From the NCBI GenBank assembly GCA_038373885.1, contig JAWZYV010012346.1, positions 62,001-126,000 of the forward strand: a stretch of DNA of 64,000 nt, in the 5' to 3' direction. The notes below the pieces were generated by a model that made no database searches, was not told where the DNA came from, and saw only the letters and a list, made by a program, of their open reading frames with translations. Shown here piece by piece: positions 11,272 to 22,169 of this stretch; position 1 is the first letter of the stretch, and each line of letters begins with the position of its first letter. Origin of the DNA: Cheiracanthium punctorium. Its lineage: Eukaryota > Arthropoda > Arachnida > Araneae > Cheiracanthiidae. The position numbers and the translations under genes were made by a program.

Positions 11272-11345
11272 TTTTTCCGCCGAGAATCGAACCCGGGGTT
11301 CTTGGCGAAAGCTTAGTATCCTAACCACTAGACCAAATGGTAGTC
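11272..11345 (-). pseudogene. tRNA-Glu-like pseudogene or SINE head
   Basis: On the minus strand TGGTCTAGTGGTTAGGATAC matches the D-arm and A-box of eukaryotic tRNA-Glu, GCTTTCGCC keeps a UUC anticodon context, and CCCGGGTTCGATTCTCGG gives a B-box and T-arm. The anticodon stem no longer pairs and the acceptor halves are not complementary, so it cannot be a working tRNA. Confidence 0.65.
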
Positions 11346-11440
11346 ACCTGCAACTTAAATACTTCTAACTTCTCTAATGTGGAGGCGTCTGGTTTTTAAA
11401 TGCGACACGATGACAGAAAGACAAAACACAATTTCCTTCT

Positions 11441-11684
11441 AAGGTTGGTTGTGCGTGATTAAGGCAAACCTGCGCGAGGGGTATCTGCCTAAGATGAGGG
11501 ATGCCTTGGCAGGAGGACTTTCTAAGGGGTTCTAACGCGTATTCACGTTACATCTGGAGAAAACCTACCAAAACTCCAGACCGTTAGATCGACGACCGCG
11601 CGATGGGACCCGAACCCGGGATCTTCACACTTCGGCCATCTACCATTTTCAGTGATATAACCACTGTGCCATGGTGAGGCCAAT
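11441..11684 (-). repeat. tRNA-derived SINE, family A, copy 2 (best preserved)
   Basis: Minus strand: the head contains TGGCACAGTGGTTATATCAC (A-box) and GATCCCGGGTTCGGGTCCC (B-box). The body holds CGATCTAACGGTCTGGAGTT, CTCCAGATGTAACGTGAATA and CTTAGAAAGTCCTCCTGCC. The tail continues to about 11441. This copy shows best that the family has a tRNA-like promoter followed by a unique body. Confidence 0.8.
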
Positions 11685-12281
11685 TTCCTTCTAAAGGAAA
11701 AATAACATTGTTTTGTTATACTCAAATAGAGTTTCATCGAAATATAGTCCAAATTGAGTGCTCGTTTAGGTTGTAATTTAAATGTGTATTGAACATTTAT
11801 GCTCATAATTGTCCCATCTTCCAATGGATCATACGAGACGCATCTGATTGATAAGGCAGCGGTTTTGATAACGTCGGATTCTGTCGTAATGGGACCTTAA
11901 ATTAATAACTGAACGTCGGAGGACTGCACCGTTTAAATTATGAATTGTCTCCATGCAATACTATCGTTTCTAATGTCAGAAATATCGTCAGTTTACAAAC
12001 AATCAGCGCTGAACATTTCATGTTTGCGGCCGTACTACTTGTAAGAGACAATTCTCAAAATAATTAAAGGCTGAATTATTTTATGTGGTTTGTTTTATGA
12101 TGTGCAAAATATGAAAATTACCCATTCACGTTTTTTGCAATAACTAAGTCAGAAATTGTATTTTTACTTTCCGAACATGTACCATGTAAAGTATTGTAAT
12201 CATGAAAAAATTCGACTTCGAGATTTTGGTGTATTTATACGTTTTGAGGTCTTCTGAATTCATTTATGCTATTTTTACGAG

Positions 12282-12301
12282 ATGTATGTATGTATGTATG
12301 T

Positions 12302-12337
<36 letters not shown>

Positions 12338-12364
12338 GAGTATGTGTGTTTGTGTGTATGCGAG
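12282..12364. repeat. TATG/TG microsatellite
   Basis: Runs of TATG followed by TG and TATG again. The short ORFs reading through it on both strands are artefacts of the repeat. The following sequence (12364-12440) looks like unique or old repeat DNA. Confidence 0.9.
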
Positions 12365-12559
12365 TGAACACGGTAGCTCCCAAACGGGGGATTCGATTGA
12401 GCTCAAATTTGGTGTTTGTGTTACAAACCACCATCGCAAGACTGGTATTGATTTTGGTGTGCATAGGACTGTTTTTCTACAGGGCTACGACAAAGATTTC
12501 TTTTACATTATGGCCTATGGGGAGAAATTCTTGAAAGTGAGCGAATGAAATTGGACTTT

Positions 12560-13894
12560 CAACTTAATAAAAGACTTTGAAGACAAGGATGATCGGCACT
12601 CAGTGACTGCTTTGTTTCGATGAGTACGATGTCTCAGCGAAGTCATTTAACCGATTCAGAAGCTTGGAGAATTGTCGGTAGGTTAGAAGGGGGCCAAACT
12701 CAAGCCGAAGTAACGCAAACCATTGGAGTGTCACAAAGTGTGATTTCCAGGATCTGGAACCGGTTTTTGACGACTGGAAGTGCAGGCCGAAGACCAGGGC
12801 AAGGTCGTAGACGGACAACAACGCCCAATGAAGATCGTTATTTAGTGCTAACGGCTCGGAGACACCGGAATATGAACGCTACTCTTCTGCAACAACACCT
12901 TCGCTCGGCTACTGGCACCACGGTTTCAACTCAGACTGTCCGAAACCGACTCCATTGTGTAGGTCTGTATGCTCGCTGATCGATGGTATGTGTTAGACTA
13001 ACATCAAGGCATCGTCGCGACCGCAGAGAGTGGGCAACAGAGCATGTGAACTGGAGGAGAAATGAATGGAGCAATGTTCTTTTTTCTGACGAGTCCCGTT
13101 TTTCAGTTCATCCTGATAATAGGCGTATTTTCATCTGGAGGGACCGTGGCAGTAGGAATAATCCTGCGTTCGTACACGAAAGTGTCAGCTTTGGCGGTGG
13201 GGGAGTGTTGGTGTATGATGGCATCTCCACTGACGGGCGCACAGACCTCTACATCATTCGAGATGGACCTCTGACTGGTCGCCGATATAGGCATGAGATC
13301 CTCAGACCTATTGTAGTCCTTTACGCTGCAGCAATCGGAGATGACTTCATTTTAATGGACGATAACTGCAGGCCACATCGTGCTAACCTGGTGGAGGATC
13401 TCCTTTTCGAGGAAGGAATCGTACGAATGGAATGGCCAGCGTGTTCTCCAGACATGAATCCAATCGCGTTTGTTACGCTCTAGGAAGACGAGTTGCTGGC
13501 CTCCAACCACCCCCACAAACTCTCCAAGAACTGGAAAGAGCTCTTCTGGAAGAGTGGGACAGAATTCCCCAACTCGTGATTAATAGCCTCATTGACTCCA
13601 TGCCTCAAAGGTGTTCAACGTTGCTGGCCGTCCGTGGAAACCATACCCCCTACTGAAAATGATTTCCTTTGAAGAAAACACCTTTTCTTATTCTTTTTTT
13701 TTCATATGCGCAAATTGTGATTTTTTCCTTTTCTACACAAATGCTCAATAAAATGCATTTTTCTCTGCCAAACATTTGTAATTTATTCTCATATAACCGA
13801 CTACGTCTGTCGATCATGTATCAATCAGCTAAAAAGTTTCCCAGCCACAAGATCCACCTAAAACCGCAATATCCTTTAATAGTTTTGAGCAGTG
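12560..13894 (+). mobile_element. Tc1-like element, copy 1, left end missing
   Basis: The right terminus is AGTTTTGAGCAGTG followed by TA at 13895-13896. Its inverse, CACTGCTCAAAACT, is a typical Tc1-type end. No matching left terminus was found upstream of the transposase, so the element is truncated at its left or has been rearranged. The left coordinate given is only the approximate start of recognisable Tc1 DNA. Confidence 0.65.
12620..13656 (+). pseudogene. Tc1-like transposase (DD34E), broken
   Basis: Cut-and-paste transposase of the Tc1/mariner superfamily, acting in the nucleus at TA sites. The start MSTMSQRSHLTDSEAW leads into paired helix-turn-helix DNA-binding domains (residues about 8-60 and 75-118), joined by the TPNEDRYL motif. 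In-frame TGA at 12977-12979 replaces the Arg expected after LYAR, a CGA to TGA type change. Reading resumes in the same frame at 12983 with the catalytic core: first Asp in LFSDESRF and second in LMDDNCRPHRA. A frameshift between about 13463 and 13480 destroys the block that should carry the catalytic Glu (NPIEHVWD in relatives). The C-terminus continues in another frame to TPY at 13656. It is not functional. Confidence 0.9.
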
Positions 13895-13899
13895 TATTA

Positions 13900-14565
13900 C
13901 CATGTATTTAGTGTAAATTTTTTATAGCGAGAAAAGTAACAGTATCAACATTAAAATATTTCTCCTGTGGGAAACACATGTATTGTAAACGAACAGATTT
14001 CACGGCTTTCGTGAGTTATCGATATGGAATGTGATTTCAAAGCTGTTTTGTTACATTAAGATTTTGCTTTTTAAAAATTTTCAAGCTTAAAGTATGTTAT
14101 TTAATTTCTTCTAGAGAAAATATAAGTGGGTTTTTTCCACAGTAAAAAGAGCTATGTTTTCTCTTCAAATTAGTATTATATTTCCTAAGAAAATAAGTAG
14201 CACTTTTTGTAAAAAGCATCAACATTGCTACTATAACATCGAATTAGACCTTAGTACAAAGATATGGAAACACAATAAGGCACAAATTTCTCCTGTAAGT
14301 ATATGCCACGTTTTTAGCAGAAAAATATAAAAGAAGGTATACGAGGTACTTCATTTCTTAATTTATTTAGAGAGGTTTAAAATCGCGAAGCAAATAGACT
14401 GAAGGAAATTTCGATTTACAATTTATTTTACATAATTTTACTGACTACTAAAATTGAATATGCAAAATATTTGTCTTATTTCGATTTAACGTTTAAACAC
14501 TTGCGTATCTGATTGTTGAAACCCAGTGTAATTACGGATATAAGATGCCACATTAACCTTTTGTA
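13900..14565. other. No gene seen
   Basis: AT-rich sequence with no long ORF and no repeat that I recognise. Confidence 0.5.
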
Positions 14566-14570
14566 GCTTT

Positions 14571-14950
14571 TAACCCTTTAACGCGCAGTGTTCCCTCTCT
14601 GGTATCACCAAACTCTGACGCTTTGACTGTTGCCAGTCAAGAAGAATAAATTTGAGTTCTATAAAAAATAGTTACGGGTGATATAGCTCCACGAGAATCC
14701 TTTACTTTTTAGCGCGTCATTTCCCGTAAAAAAATTGTCACGATTATTTTTAACAGCACTGACATCTGCTGAAAAATGGAAGAATGCGAGAACAGCCGGA
14801 TAGATTGCCCAATGCTGAAAAAGGGCACCCGTTGCCTTCGCTCGACTTAACTACCAGCAAGATGGCGGACGATCAAAACGTTCCTCGCGTGCCACAGATC
14901 TAGAGACCCTTTTATGAGGCAGCTGGCTGTGCTCGCGCACATCCAGCCTG
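14571..14950 (-). repeat. Decayed copy of the TTAA family B repeat
   Basis: TTAACCCTTTAACGCGCAG at 14575 has the form of a family terminus. On the minus strand 14770-14945 contains AGGGTCTCTAGATCTGTGGC, CGCCATCTTGCTGGTAGTTAA, GCCCTTTTTCAGCATTGGG and GCACAGCCAGCTGCC. These are the same blocks as in the intact MITE at 46139-46320. The segments are probably rearranged remnants of one or two copies. Confidence 0.6.
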
Positions 14951-15079
14951 CCACGAAAAAAGGCTACGTAGATTAACCATATGCGCGAGATTTTAAGCAC
15001 TTTTCAACGGTGGATCTTATTAATGCAATTTTAAGGCATGAAGGCGTGAGAAACGTGAGATTTTAAGGGTCTCACGTTT

Positions 15080-16966
15080 GATTATTCCTTTACTGTAGCA
15101 TAGACGTTGATTGATACTATGAATGTGCACTTCAACAATTTTACTCAACCGCTCAGCTGCCCTTTCAATTTTTGAATTACAAATCCACTTAATGGCATTA
15201 CCTAAAAACTCACATTAAAAATATTTGCTTTTTTGCTCGATCAACTCGAATCCCTAGCGCGTAAAACATTTAAGTTAGCGATTACCTTGATGGAAGTAAA
15301 AAGTGAATTTTGATCGATCATAGGTTTTTTTTAACAGTGATGCTTATTGAAACGATGAACATATTTTCAATTTATTCACTTTTTCAAGAACCTTTTCAAA
15401 ATTCTCAATTCAAAGGAAGTGCAAAAATTGTAAACTTTTTAAAATTTTACTAACATGATAGAAAACTCTAATAGCATGTTCTAGAGACTTTTTTTATAAT
15501 AATTATAAAAGAGAACCCCATAAAAACTTTTGGGCTCATATCCATTTAATATGAGAAAAGATTACACAAGTATTGGATAGCGGAATATTTACAAGGCAAT
15601 TAGCGGTTAAATTAAAATTATGTATATATTTATTTTCTTCTAAAATTTTTAAAACGATTCTATATACATTAATATTTTTTTTCGTGCATTGGTCTCATTT
15701 TTATTATTAATCTGTTACCCCTGATCAAAGTTGATAGTTCTTCATAAGTAACTTATAAATATATTTGCAAGAATGGATTTAATTTAGGCACTATAACAGC
15801 AAAAAGATCTCTATAAGTATTAGAAAAACCGGAAAGTAACATAGTTCTTTTCTTTTCTTTTCATGTTAATATTTAGCCTAGCCAAAACTACTGAAGCTAT
15901 TCACATAAAATTTAGCATTAGACGTTAGAGAGACATTAGAGGCTTTAAACGTGAGTGCTCGATAAAAGGAGATTTTCCAAAATTCGTCTTCTATGGAGGA
16001 TAGGAATCCAAATCACTCTTTTCACATAACTTAAACAATCTATCTCAAAGTAAAAAGATTTTCATGAAATTCTTGCAGCACAATATAACGATCACGAATA
16101 CCAAAAAATCTACTTCATTACGGATTTTGAAATTCATCCTCCAATAAGGGTGAGCGACCACTCTCACCTTTTTACATACGTTTTATTTGAATGATGAGAA
16201 ACTTGATGGGGACACTCAGGGCCTTGTTACCGCATGGGCAATTCGGGCATTTGCCTGACGCTCCCAGATTTGTAGGGCATCCGATTATGTTTTGTTTTTT
16301 AAATGTCTTTACTCTACTGATAGTTCGAAAAACAATATCCACAGAGAACTAGGTCAAATTTTAAATTAATTTAGAAATCACGAAGTTTTATCATTGTTTA
16401 CTAACATACTGCTGTTTTCCCTTTTTTCTTACTCTTCAACATTTGCGCTTAATATTTATACAAACTGAGTCATCATTTGAGTACGTTTGACTGCATTTCG
16501 TCTTCTTGATTCAAAAATGACGTCATTTCAACGTCTGGATACGATACGGTAGCGTGAGTATCTGAGAATTTCACATTTCTTAGATCTTAGGTCGTTTAAC
16601 TGAGGAATTAGATTAAAGTGATATAATTCATGAATCTACTAGTGTAAAATCAAGGAAAAAAGCTTATATTAAGTGTTACATGTAATGCTATGTACTGAAG
16701 GTGTTTATGTGCAAAATTACAAATTCTTCAGATCATTTATCTGAAATAATAACAATGCATGATATAATTAGCTGAAAAATTAACAATGCATGCAATTTTC
16801 CTGTAATAAAATCATCATTACAGGGAAAATAATCAATAATTTTAATTTTTAGATCACAATCTATTATCATTTATAGAACTCCATATTTTCGCGCATTTTT
16901 ACAACATGATAAAATTAATTTTATGTTATACTTATCACAAAACACGTATAAAATGTTTTAGTATTA
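15080..16966. other. No gene seen
   Basis: AT-rich, no credible ORF. At 16217 CAGGGCCTTGTTACCGCATG resembles the right terminus of the small hAT-like MITE at 38837-39018, so a fragment of that family may lie here, but no second end was found. Confidence 0.5.
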
Positions 16967-16974
16967 TTCATATT

Positions 16975-17160
16975 TAGGGATGGACGCGAGACGTGCGAGA
17001 CGAGAATCGGGGCTGTCTCGTCTCGTCTCGCAATGGTAAACCTCTGTCTCGTCTCGCGTCTCGCCTCGTCTCGCAAACACTGTGTCTCGTCTCGCGTCTC
17101 GCAAAGAAATTGCTGTCTCGTCTCGCGCGAGACGCGAGACGTCTCGCGAGTCTCGCAAAA
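16975..17160. repeat. TCTCG-rich terminal minisatellite, left
   Basis: Three to four units of roughly 35-40 bp, each of the form CTGTCTCGTCTCGCGTCTCG followed by CAA and a short spacer. They lie directly inside the left terminus. The short Arg/Ser-rich ORFs on both strands are repeat artefacts. Confidence 0.85.
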
Positions 17161-17377
17161 TTAAGGACTGCGATTTCGTTACCATTTTTTACTAACTTAT
17201 TATTGGGATTTTATTGAAAATTAATATTAATAATAACAATTACTTACATATAGCCACATAAGTAGATATATTAATAACTATATCAGCATATATCGGCATT
17301 TGAAGTAAAAGAAATTCAGCTTTAATCCGTACATATAATGTCCCACCGAAAATATAGTATTTATTTTTATTTATTTA

Positions 17378-17740
17378 CTAGCTGCGTGCCCGTTCTTCGC
17401 ATTGTAGTAAACGAAAATTTTCCTAACATGTGTAATTTCAATTAATTCCAGTGATGTGGAATCTAAAATAAAAGCAAAATTATTTGACTCTTGATGTAAA
17501 GTTTGCGTCATGAGTATTAACCTGGCATCATTGCAATATAATGACTCAAAAAACTACGTCAGTATCATTCGCGATCAGAAAAGTGAAAAGCATGGCGATT
17601 TGCAGAGAACTCCCGACTTTCAAAATGTGTTATTTCTACATCATACTCTTCAAGTTGTAGCATTAAATACCTCAGACACTACATGAAATGGACAACCGTT
17701 TGTTTTAAAATAGTTGCGCACCCGCTCTTCATACTGGAAG
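17378..17740 (-). mobile_element. Helitron 3' end fragment
   Basis: On the minus strand the sequence ends GGGCACGCAGCTAG followed by T, preceded by a short hairpin, which is the hallmark of a Helitron 3' terminus. About 360 bp inward is homologous to the complete copy at 47198-48519 (shared AATTCCAGTGATGTGGAATC). Beyond about 17740 the two diverge, so the 5' part is lost or different. Confidence 0.7.
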
Positions 17741-18202
17741 AAGCGAATATTTTACTAAAATCCTATCTGCAAAACAGATTTTTTTTTTTTTAATTTAAGT
17801 AATCTCCTCTTTTGAAATTACTGCGGGATATATTAACGCAAATTAGAATTACTTATCGTTCAGTTGGTGATAAGATAACCCTTGAAAAAGGATAAACAGA
17901 ACACTTTTAATTTCATGAAATATTTATTAATGTGGTATATTGTGATTTATTCATATTATCCTTACAAATCTACTAATACTACCTATTACGCATATTAATA
18001 CTATCTATTTTCGCTTCTTCCTTTTTAAGGCTCGATTTCAAGAAACATTATTTGGCACAAATAGGTCCTTTTTATTCTATGGCGATTCTTTGCAATTTAA
18101 GCATTAGCATAAGGAATAATCATTTCACATAATGGTTGCTATTAAGAAAGCTCTCCATATATATTTAATTTATGCATAGTTTTGTAAGATTGGGGTATTT
18201 AG

Positions 18203-18257
18203 CACCACAAAACATTTCATCCACCATGGACCACGGTGGATGAAATGTTTTGTGGTG
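18203..18257. repeat. Perfect 23-bp-arm hairpin
   Basis: CACCACAAAACATTTCATCC followed by ACC pairs exactly with 18235-18257 across a 9-nt loop. A third partial copy (GGTGGATGAAATATTTG) follows. The structure lies within the 7.36-kb insertion. Confidence 0.8.
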
Positions 18258-18845
18258 GATGAAATATTTGTCACCACGGGCCGTAGTGACACATATTCAA
18301 AGCGGTGCCAATTTAAATAGCCATATATCCACTATAGCGGTATTTTATAAATCCTCCATGGTTCTGTTTCCTGAAAACGTCAAACTTTGTAATCTCGAGG
18401 AGCTATTTAGAATCGCTATAATTATGTCAGGACGTTAGAGTTGCAGAGTTTACAATTTTCAAGCATTTCTTAAAATTTATGACGTCACTGTTTAACTGCC
18501 GTATAAGATAACCCGGTTCGTTGAGCAAGTTAATTTGGATATTTTGACCAGTATTATCATTAAGATAACGGTTTACAGATAAATAATTTTGAAAACTTGT
18601 GTGATTATTAGTAGCATAAAATTTTAATCTAATTTCTTTTTTAAATCGTACAGAACAATTTAAACAAACCTCTAATTGAAATATGCGCTTCTTTCAGCAT
18701 CCACCCACGAAGTAAAGCAAAAGCAGATGACGTGTTAAATTTATACCACTAAGTTTATATTTAGGTATGGAACACCGTAGTCATAAAATTCCACTTACCG
18801 CTGAAAAATCCTTTAAAATATATAAAACGTTCACAGATGTTAATA

Positions 18846-19345
18846 GCAGGGCCGTTGCGCTGTGGGCGCTATGGACGGCTCAGCTCCCCGCCCCCCCCCC
18901 CCCCCTAGAAAAATCTGAGCCACCTCACCCAGGCCAAAGAGCACAGTCATCCAGGAACATTTTTTGAAAAATCTTATAAAGAGATGCAAATTTCTTAATT
19001 TTTGTTTCTGTACGTAAAAGCAAACATTTTATGTTTTATGTTCTTTAAAGAGTATTGGAAAATCAATTATTTCTTTTCCTTAGAGATAAGAAAAATCGTA
19101 TTGCCTGAAGAGGAAATTACAAACTTCGCAACAAGGCCGTAGCGCTGGGACGCTATGGACGGATCAGACCCCCTGGAAAAATCTGAGCCCCCTCCCCCCC
19201 AAAGAACGCAGGCATCGAGGAACGTTTTTTGAAGAAAATGTTCCTCGATAATGGTGTTAAAAAATATACATCTTTCTTAAAAGAGATGTAATTTTTAAAA
19301 ATTTTTGTTCCTGTTTGTAAAAGCAAACATTTCATGATCTTTAAG
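18846..19345. repeat. Tandem duplication of a unit of about 290 bp
   Basis: 18846-19050 and 19134-19345 share GGCCGT(T/A)GCGCTG, GCTATGGACGG, AAAATCTGAGCC, a C-rich tract, GGAAC(A/G)TTTTTTGAA and GTAAAAGCAAACATTT. A further part of the unit (AATTATTTCTTTTC with AAAATCGTATT) recurs near 20225-20290. The first copy starts CAGGGCCGTTGCGC, which looks like an hAT-type end. Confidence 0.7.
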
Positions 19346-19659
19346 GGGACAAGGGACGTTAAATATTCAAAACTTTCCATTTTAAATTTTACTTGTAATC
19401 TTATGTATAGTTGTTTCACACAAAATCATAGTTGTCTAACATAATAGTTTGCATCTATATTGAAACTAAAAATATAAAAAAAATAATAATTTTTAAAATG
19501 AAAATTGATATTTTTCAGAAAAAAATACGTCTTCTATTTTTTTATTTAAAATATCCCATGCGCATTCAAAATTAATAAAAAGCGACATATTTTTTTTAAT
19601 ATACATTTGCAATATATGTATGAACATATCTGTGCATTCATTTCTATGTGTGACAAACG

Positions 19660-19798
19660 CAGGCGCGTAGCCAGGAAAATTTGGGGGGGGGGGGAGAGAT
19701 GAACTTATATGTGTACAAATAGACGGAATTTCATCACTAATCCAAAAATGTCGGGGGGTGGGGATATATCCGGATATCCCCCCCTGGCTACGCCCCTG
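19660..19798. mobile_element. hAT-like MITE (CAGGCGCGTAGCC family), copy 1
   Basis: The left end is CAGGCGCGTAGCCAGGAAAA and the right end is GGCTACGCCCCTG, 139 bp in all, with G-rich and C-rich subterminal tracts. The 8-bp flanks GACAAACG and GAAAAAGG match at 6 of 8, as expected of an older duplication. It is nearly the same element as 55417-55554. Confidence 0.8.
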
Positions 19799-21997
19799 GA
19801 AAAAGGTAAGCTTTATATAAAAAATAAATTCACGTGAGATGAAGCTTTTTTTTTTTTTTTTTTTTTTTTTTCAAATTCCATCCTACTGTTACATTTAAAT
19901 TCCTATATCTCTATTAAATAACGTTTGTTTGAAAATTTAATGTACAATTATGTTCATACATGCATTACAAGTTTACTATAAAAAAAATTACAGCTTTTTA
20001 TTAAATTGGAATGCACATGAGATATTTTGAAAAAAATATTTATGGCCCATTTTTCCTTAAAGATATTACCATAATTTTTAAAAAAAGATTTAATTTTTTA
20101 TTTTTAGTATTAATGTAAATGCAAACCTTTGTTTTAAACAACTGTACGTATACTTTGAGACTAAAAATTAAGAAATGATAGTTTTCAATTTTAAAGTCCC
20201 TTTGTCCCCTTAAAAAGTTTTAGAAAAGCAATTATTTCTTTTCTTTTATGATAAGGAAAATCGTATTTCCTGAAAAGGAAATTGCAAACAGCAAGCTCTT
20301 GAAACATCGTAAATTTTCTTCATTGATCTCTTTATTGGGGCGGCATTATTGGGTCTCTTTATTGGCAGTGAAAACATCTTGTTAAAAAAGGGTGTGTGGG
20401 TGGTCCTAATTTTCTCGGAAGCAGCCACTGTCCCATTTCTACAATTAACGATGACCCCATGCGTCGCCCCTCTATCAGTAAAAAGGAAGCGTGAAGAAAA
20501 CTTACGGTTTTCTGGAATGTATGGAGAAAACGTGCTAGCAATTAAGTTTCATCCTTTAAAAATGAACGACTATACAATACTAATCGCTTTACATGTTTGT
20601 TACTGCAAAGCCCATCAGTCTTTCGAACTTTACCACAAGGGGTGGTGATATTGTTCTGTGTAAAATGCCGCTTTTAGAGGTATATACCAAGACTGGAGAT
20701 TTTCGCCCATACTCTTTCACACACACGAGTTTTCCAGGAAATGGATAATGACATCTGCCCTGAACCGAATCAGAAACAACGTCTTTATCCATTCTTTTAC
20801 TGAAAGTCTTTTTCTCCCTAGGTTTGAGTGAAGATGACAGAGATAATGGGCATTGGAAAGTTAGTCAGAATGGAAATTTTCAAGCAAAGCAGCAGTTGTT
20901 TTTTGTCAAGCACCAGTAAATGACTCTTTTTAAATGGTGTTTTAGTTTTTGAAGCTGCAGAATAGCAATACTAACTGTCAAATTATATGATTTATAAAAT
21001 ATTTTGAAATTCCCCCCTTAATTTTTTTTGACACGATAAGAAGTATAAAGCTAATTTTGATGTGGATTGTGGATTGTGGATTTTCATGTGTGCTAATTTT
21101 GTGCCCCTATGAATCCGGGGCGCTGGTGCCTTGCATCCACAGCACAACCCTTGTGGACGGCCCTGTAGCACGTTTTCTTGTCATCTGGCTAATTAACTAA
21201 ACAAGCATACGCAACGCAGAGTCAAAACCAGGGTCGGACTGGCCAGGGTGTCCGACTGCCTGCAGACTGCCCACCCTTTGTCGGGGCCCCACACTCACAC
21301 ACAAAAAAAGAAAGAAAACAGATTTTCGAAGACAACAAATGAAAAACTGAAATTCGGTTTTTAAAGTAAAAAGACGTCGAATGTTGTTAAGTCTATGGTT
21401 TTTCAAAAACTAATCCCTCTTTCACTGATTGCACTTGATAAAAATTGTTATTTCAGAATTGTTTCTTTCGTTACATCTATGAAATTGTCTGAGGAAAGCC
21501 ATTGTTTATGAAACTTGGTTAAGAAATGAGGCGCACACTTCAACACTTCTTCCAAAGGTATTATTAAAAGGCACATGAAGATGACGTTTCCGCCCATATA
21601 TTACTATGTTTTTCTTAACCGTCTCTGCACCCCCTACGCCCCTCCAAGTTCGGCAGTCTAGTAGAGAATCACCCTGTATATATATAACTAATAAGTAAAA
21701 CACAAAATATTCTGCAAATATGACAACACCCCGCATGAAAAAATATATAACAGCAGAAGCAAGAATTACAAACCACAAGTGGAAAAAAAAATAGATGCTC
21801 AGCCAAATGAGAATGGAACGGGAATTATAACCACTGGCACCATTGTCAGGAGCCATAACCAGTAGATTATAATTAAAGACAAACAAAATAGTAGGGTTTC
21901 GGTTGTGTGGCATATCAAAAGAGATATTCACTCCACACGTTTTAAGCTCTATCGTACTATAAATAAGGAAAAAAGGAAAACAATAAGATATCAAAAT

Positions 21998-22166
21998 CAG
22001 GGGCGTAGCCACGGGGGGGGGTTAGGGGGGTCATAACCCCCCCATGAGAATTTTTTTGCCATATAAAATGTACATTCTTCACTCTATTATCACACACACG
22101 TATACATATATATGAGTTGTAGTAGTCGTAACCCCCCCCCATGAAAAATTTCTGGCTACGCCCCTG
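21998..22166. mobile_element. hAT-like MITE (CAGGGGCGTAGCC family), copy 2
   Basis: The ends are CAGGGGCGTAGCCA and its inverse, with a perfect 8-bp duplication ATCAAAAT at 21990-21997 and 22167-22174. That duplication fits the nTnnnnAn consensus reported for Ac-type hAT elements. The interior differs from copies 1 and 3, so it is a related subfamily. Confidence 0.85.
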
Positions 22167-22169
22167 ATC

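Noticed and set aside
11272..11345. Functional tRNA-Glu gene
   Set aside because: The anticodon stem and acceptor stem do not pair, so it is listed as a pseudogene.
12282..12548. ORFs over the TATG/TG microsatellite on both strands
   Set aside because: The peptides are repetitive translations of the simple repeat with no coding signature.
16964..17217. Arg/Ser-rich ORFs at 16964-17217, and the matching set at 24068-24417
   Set aside because: They are translations of the TCTCG minisatellite in several frames on both strands, so they are artefacts rather than RS-domain proteins.
18846..21172. A single hAT element from CAGGGCCGTTGCGC (18846) to GGACGGCCCTG (about 21170)
   Set aside because: The ends are compatible but the 8-bp flanks do not match, and the left end is itself part of a duplicated unit.
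21221..21300. Full hAT element starting CAGGGTCGGACTGGCC
   Set aside because: This terminus is familiar from hAT MITEs but no inverted partner was found downstream, so only a fragment is possible.
21506..22012. 168-codon minus-strand ORF with hydrophobic stretches, considered as a membrane protein
   Set aside because: It starts inside the MITE at 21998-22166, has a T-rich-derived Phe/Ile composition and no family features. It is most likely a chance frame.
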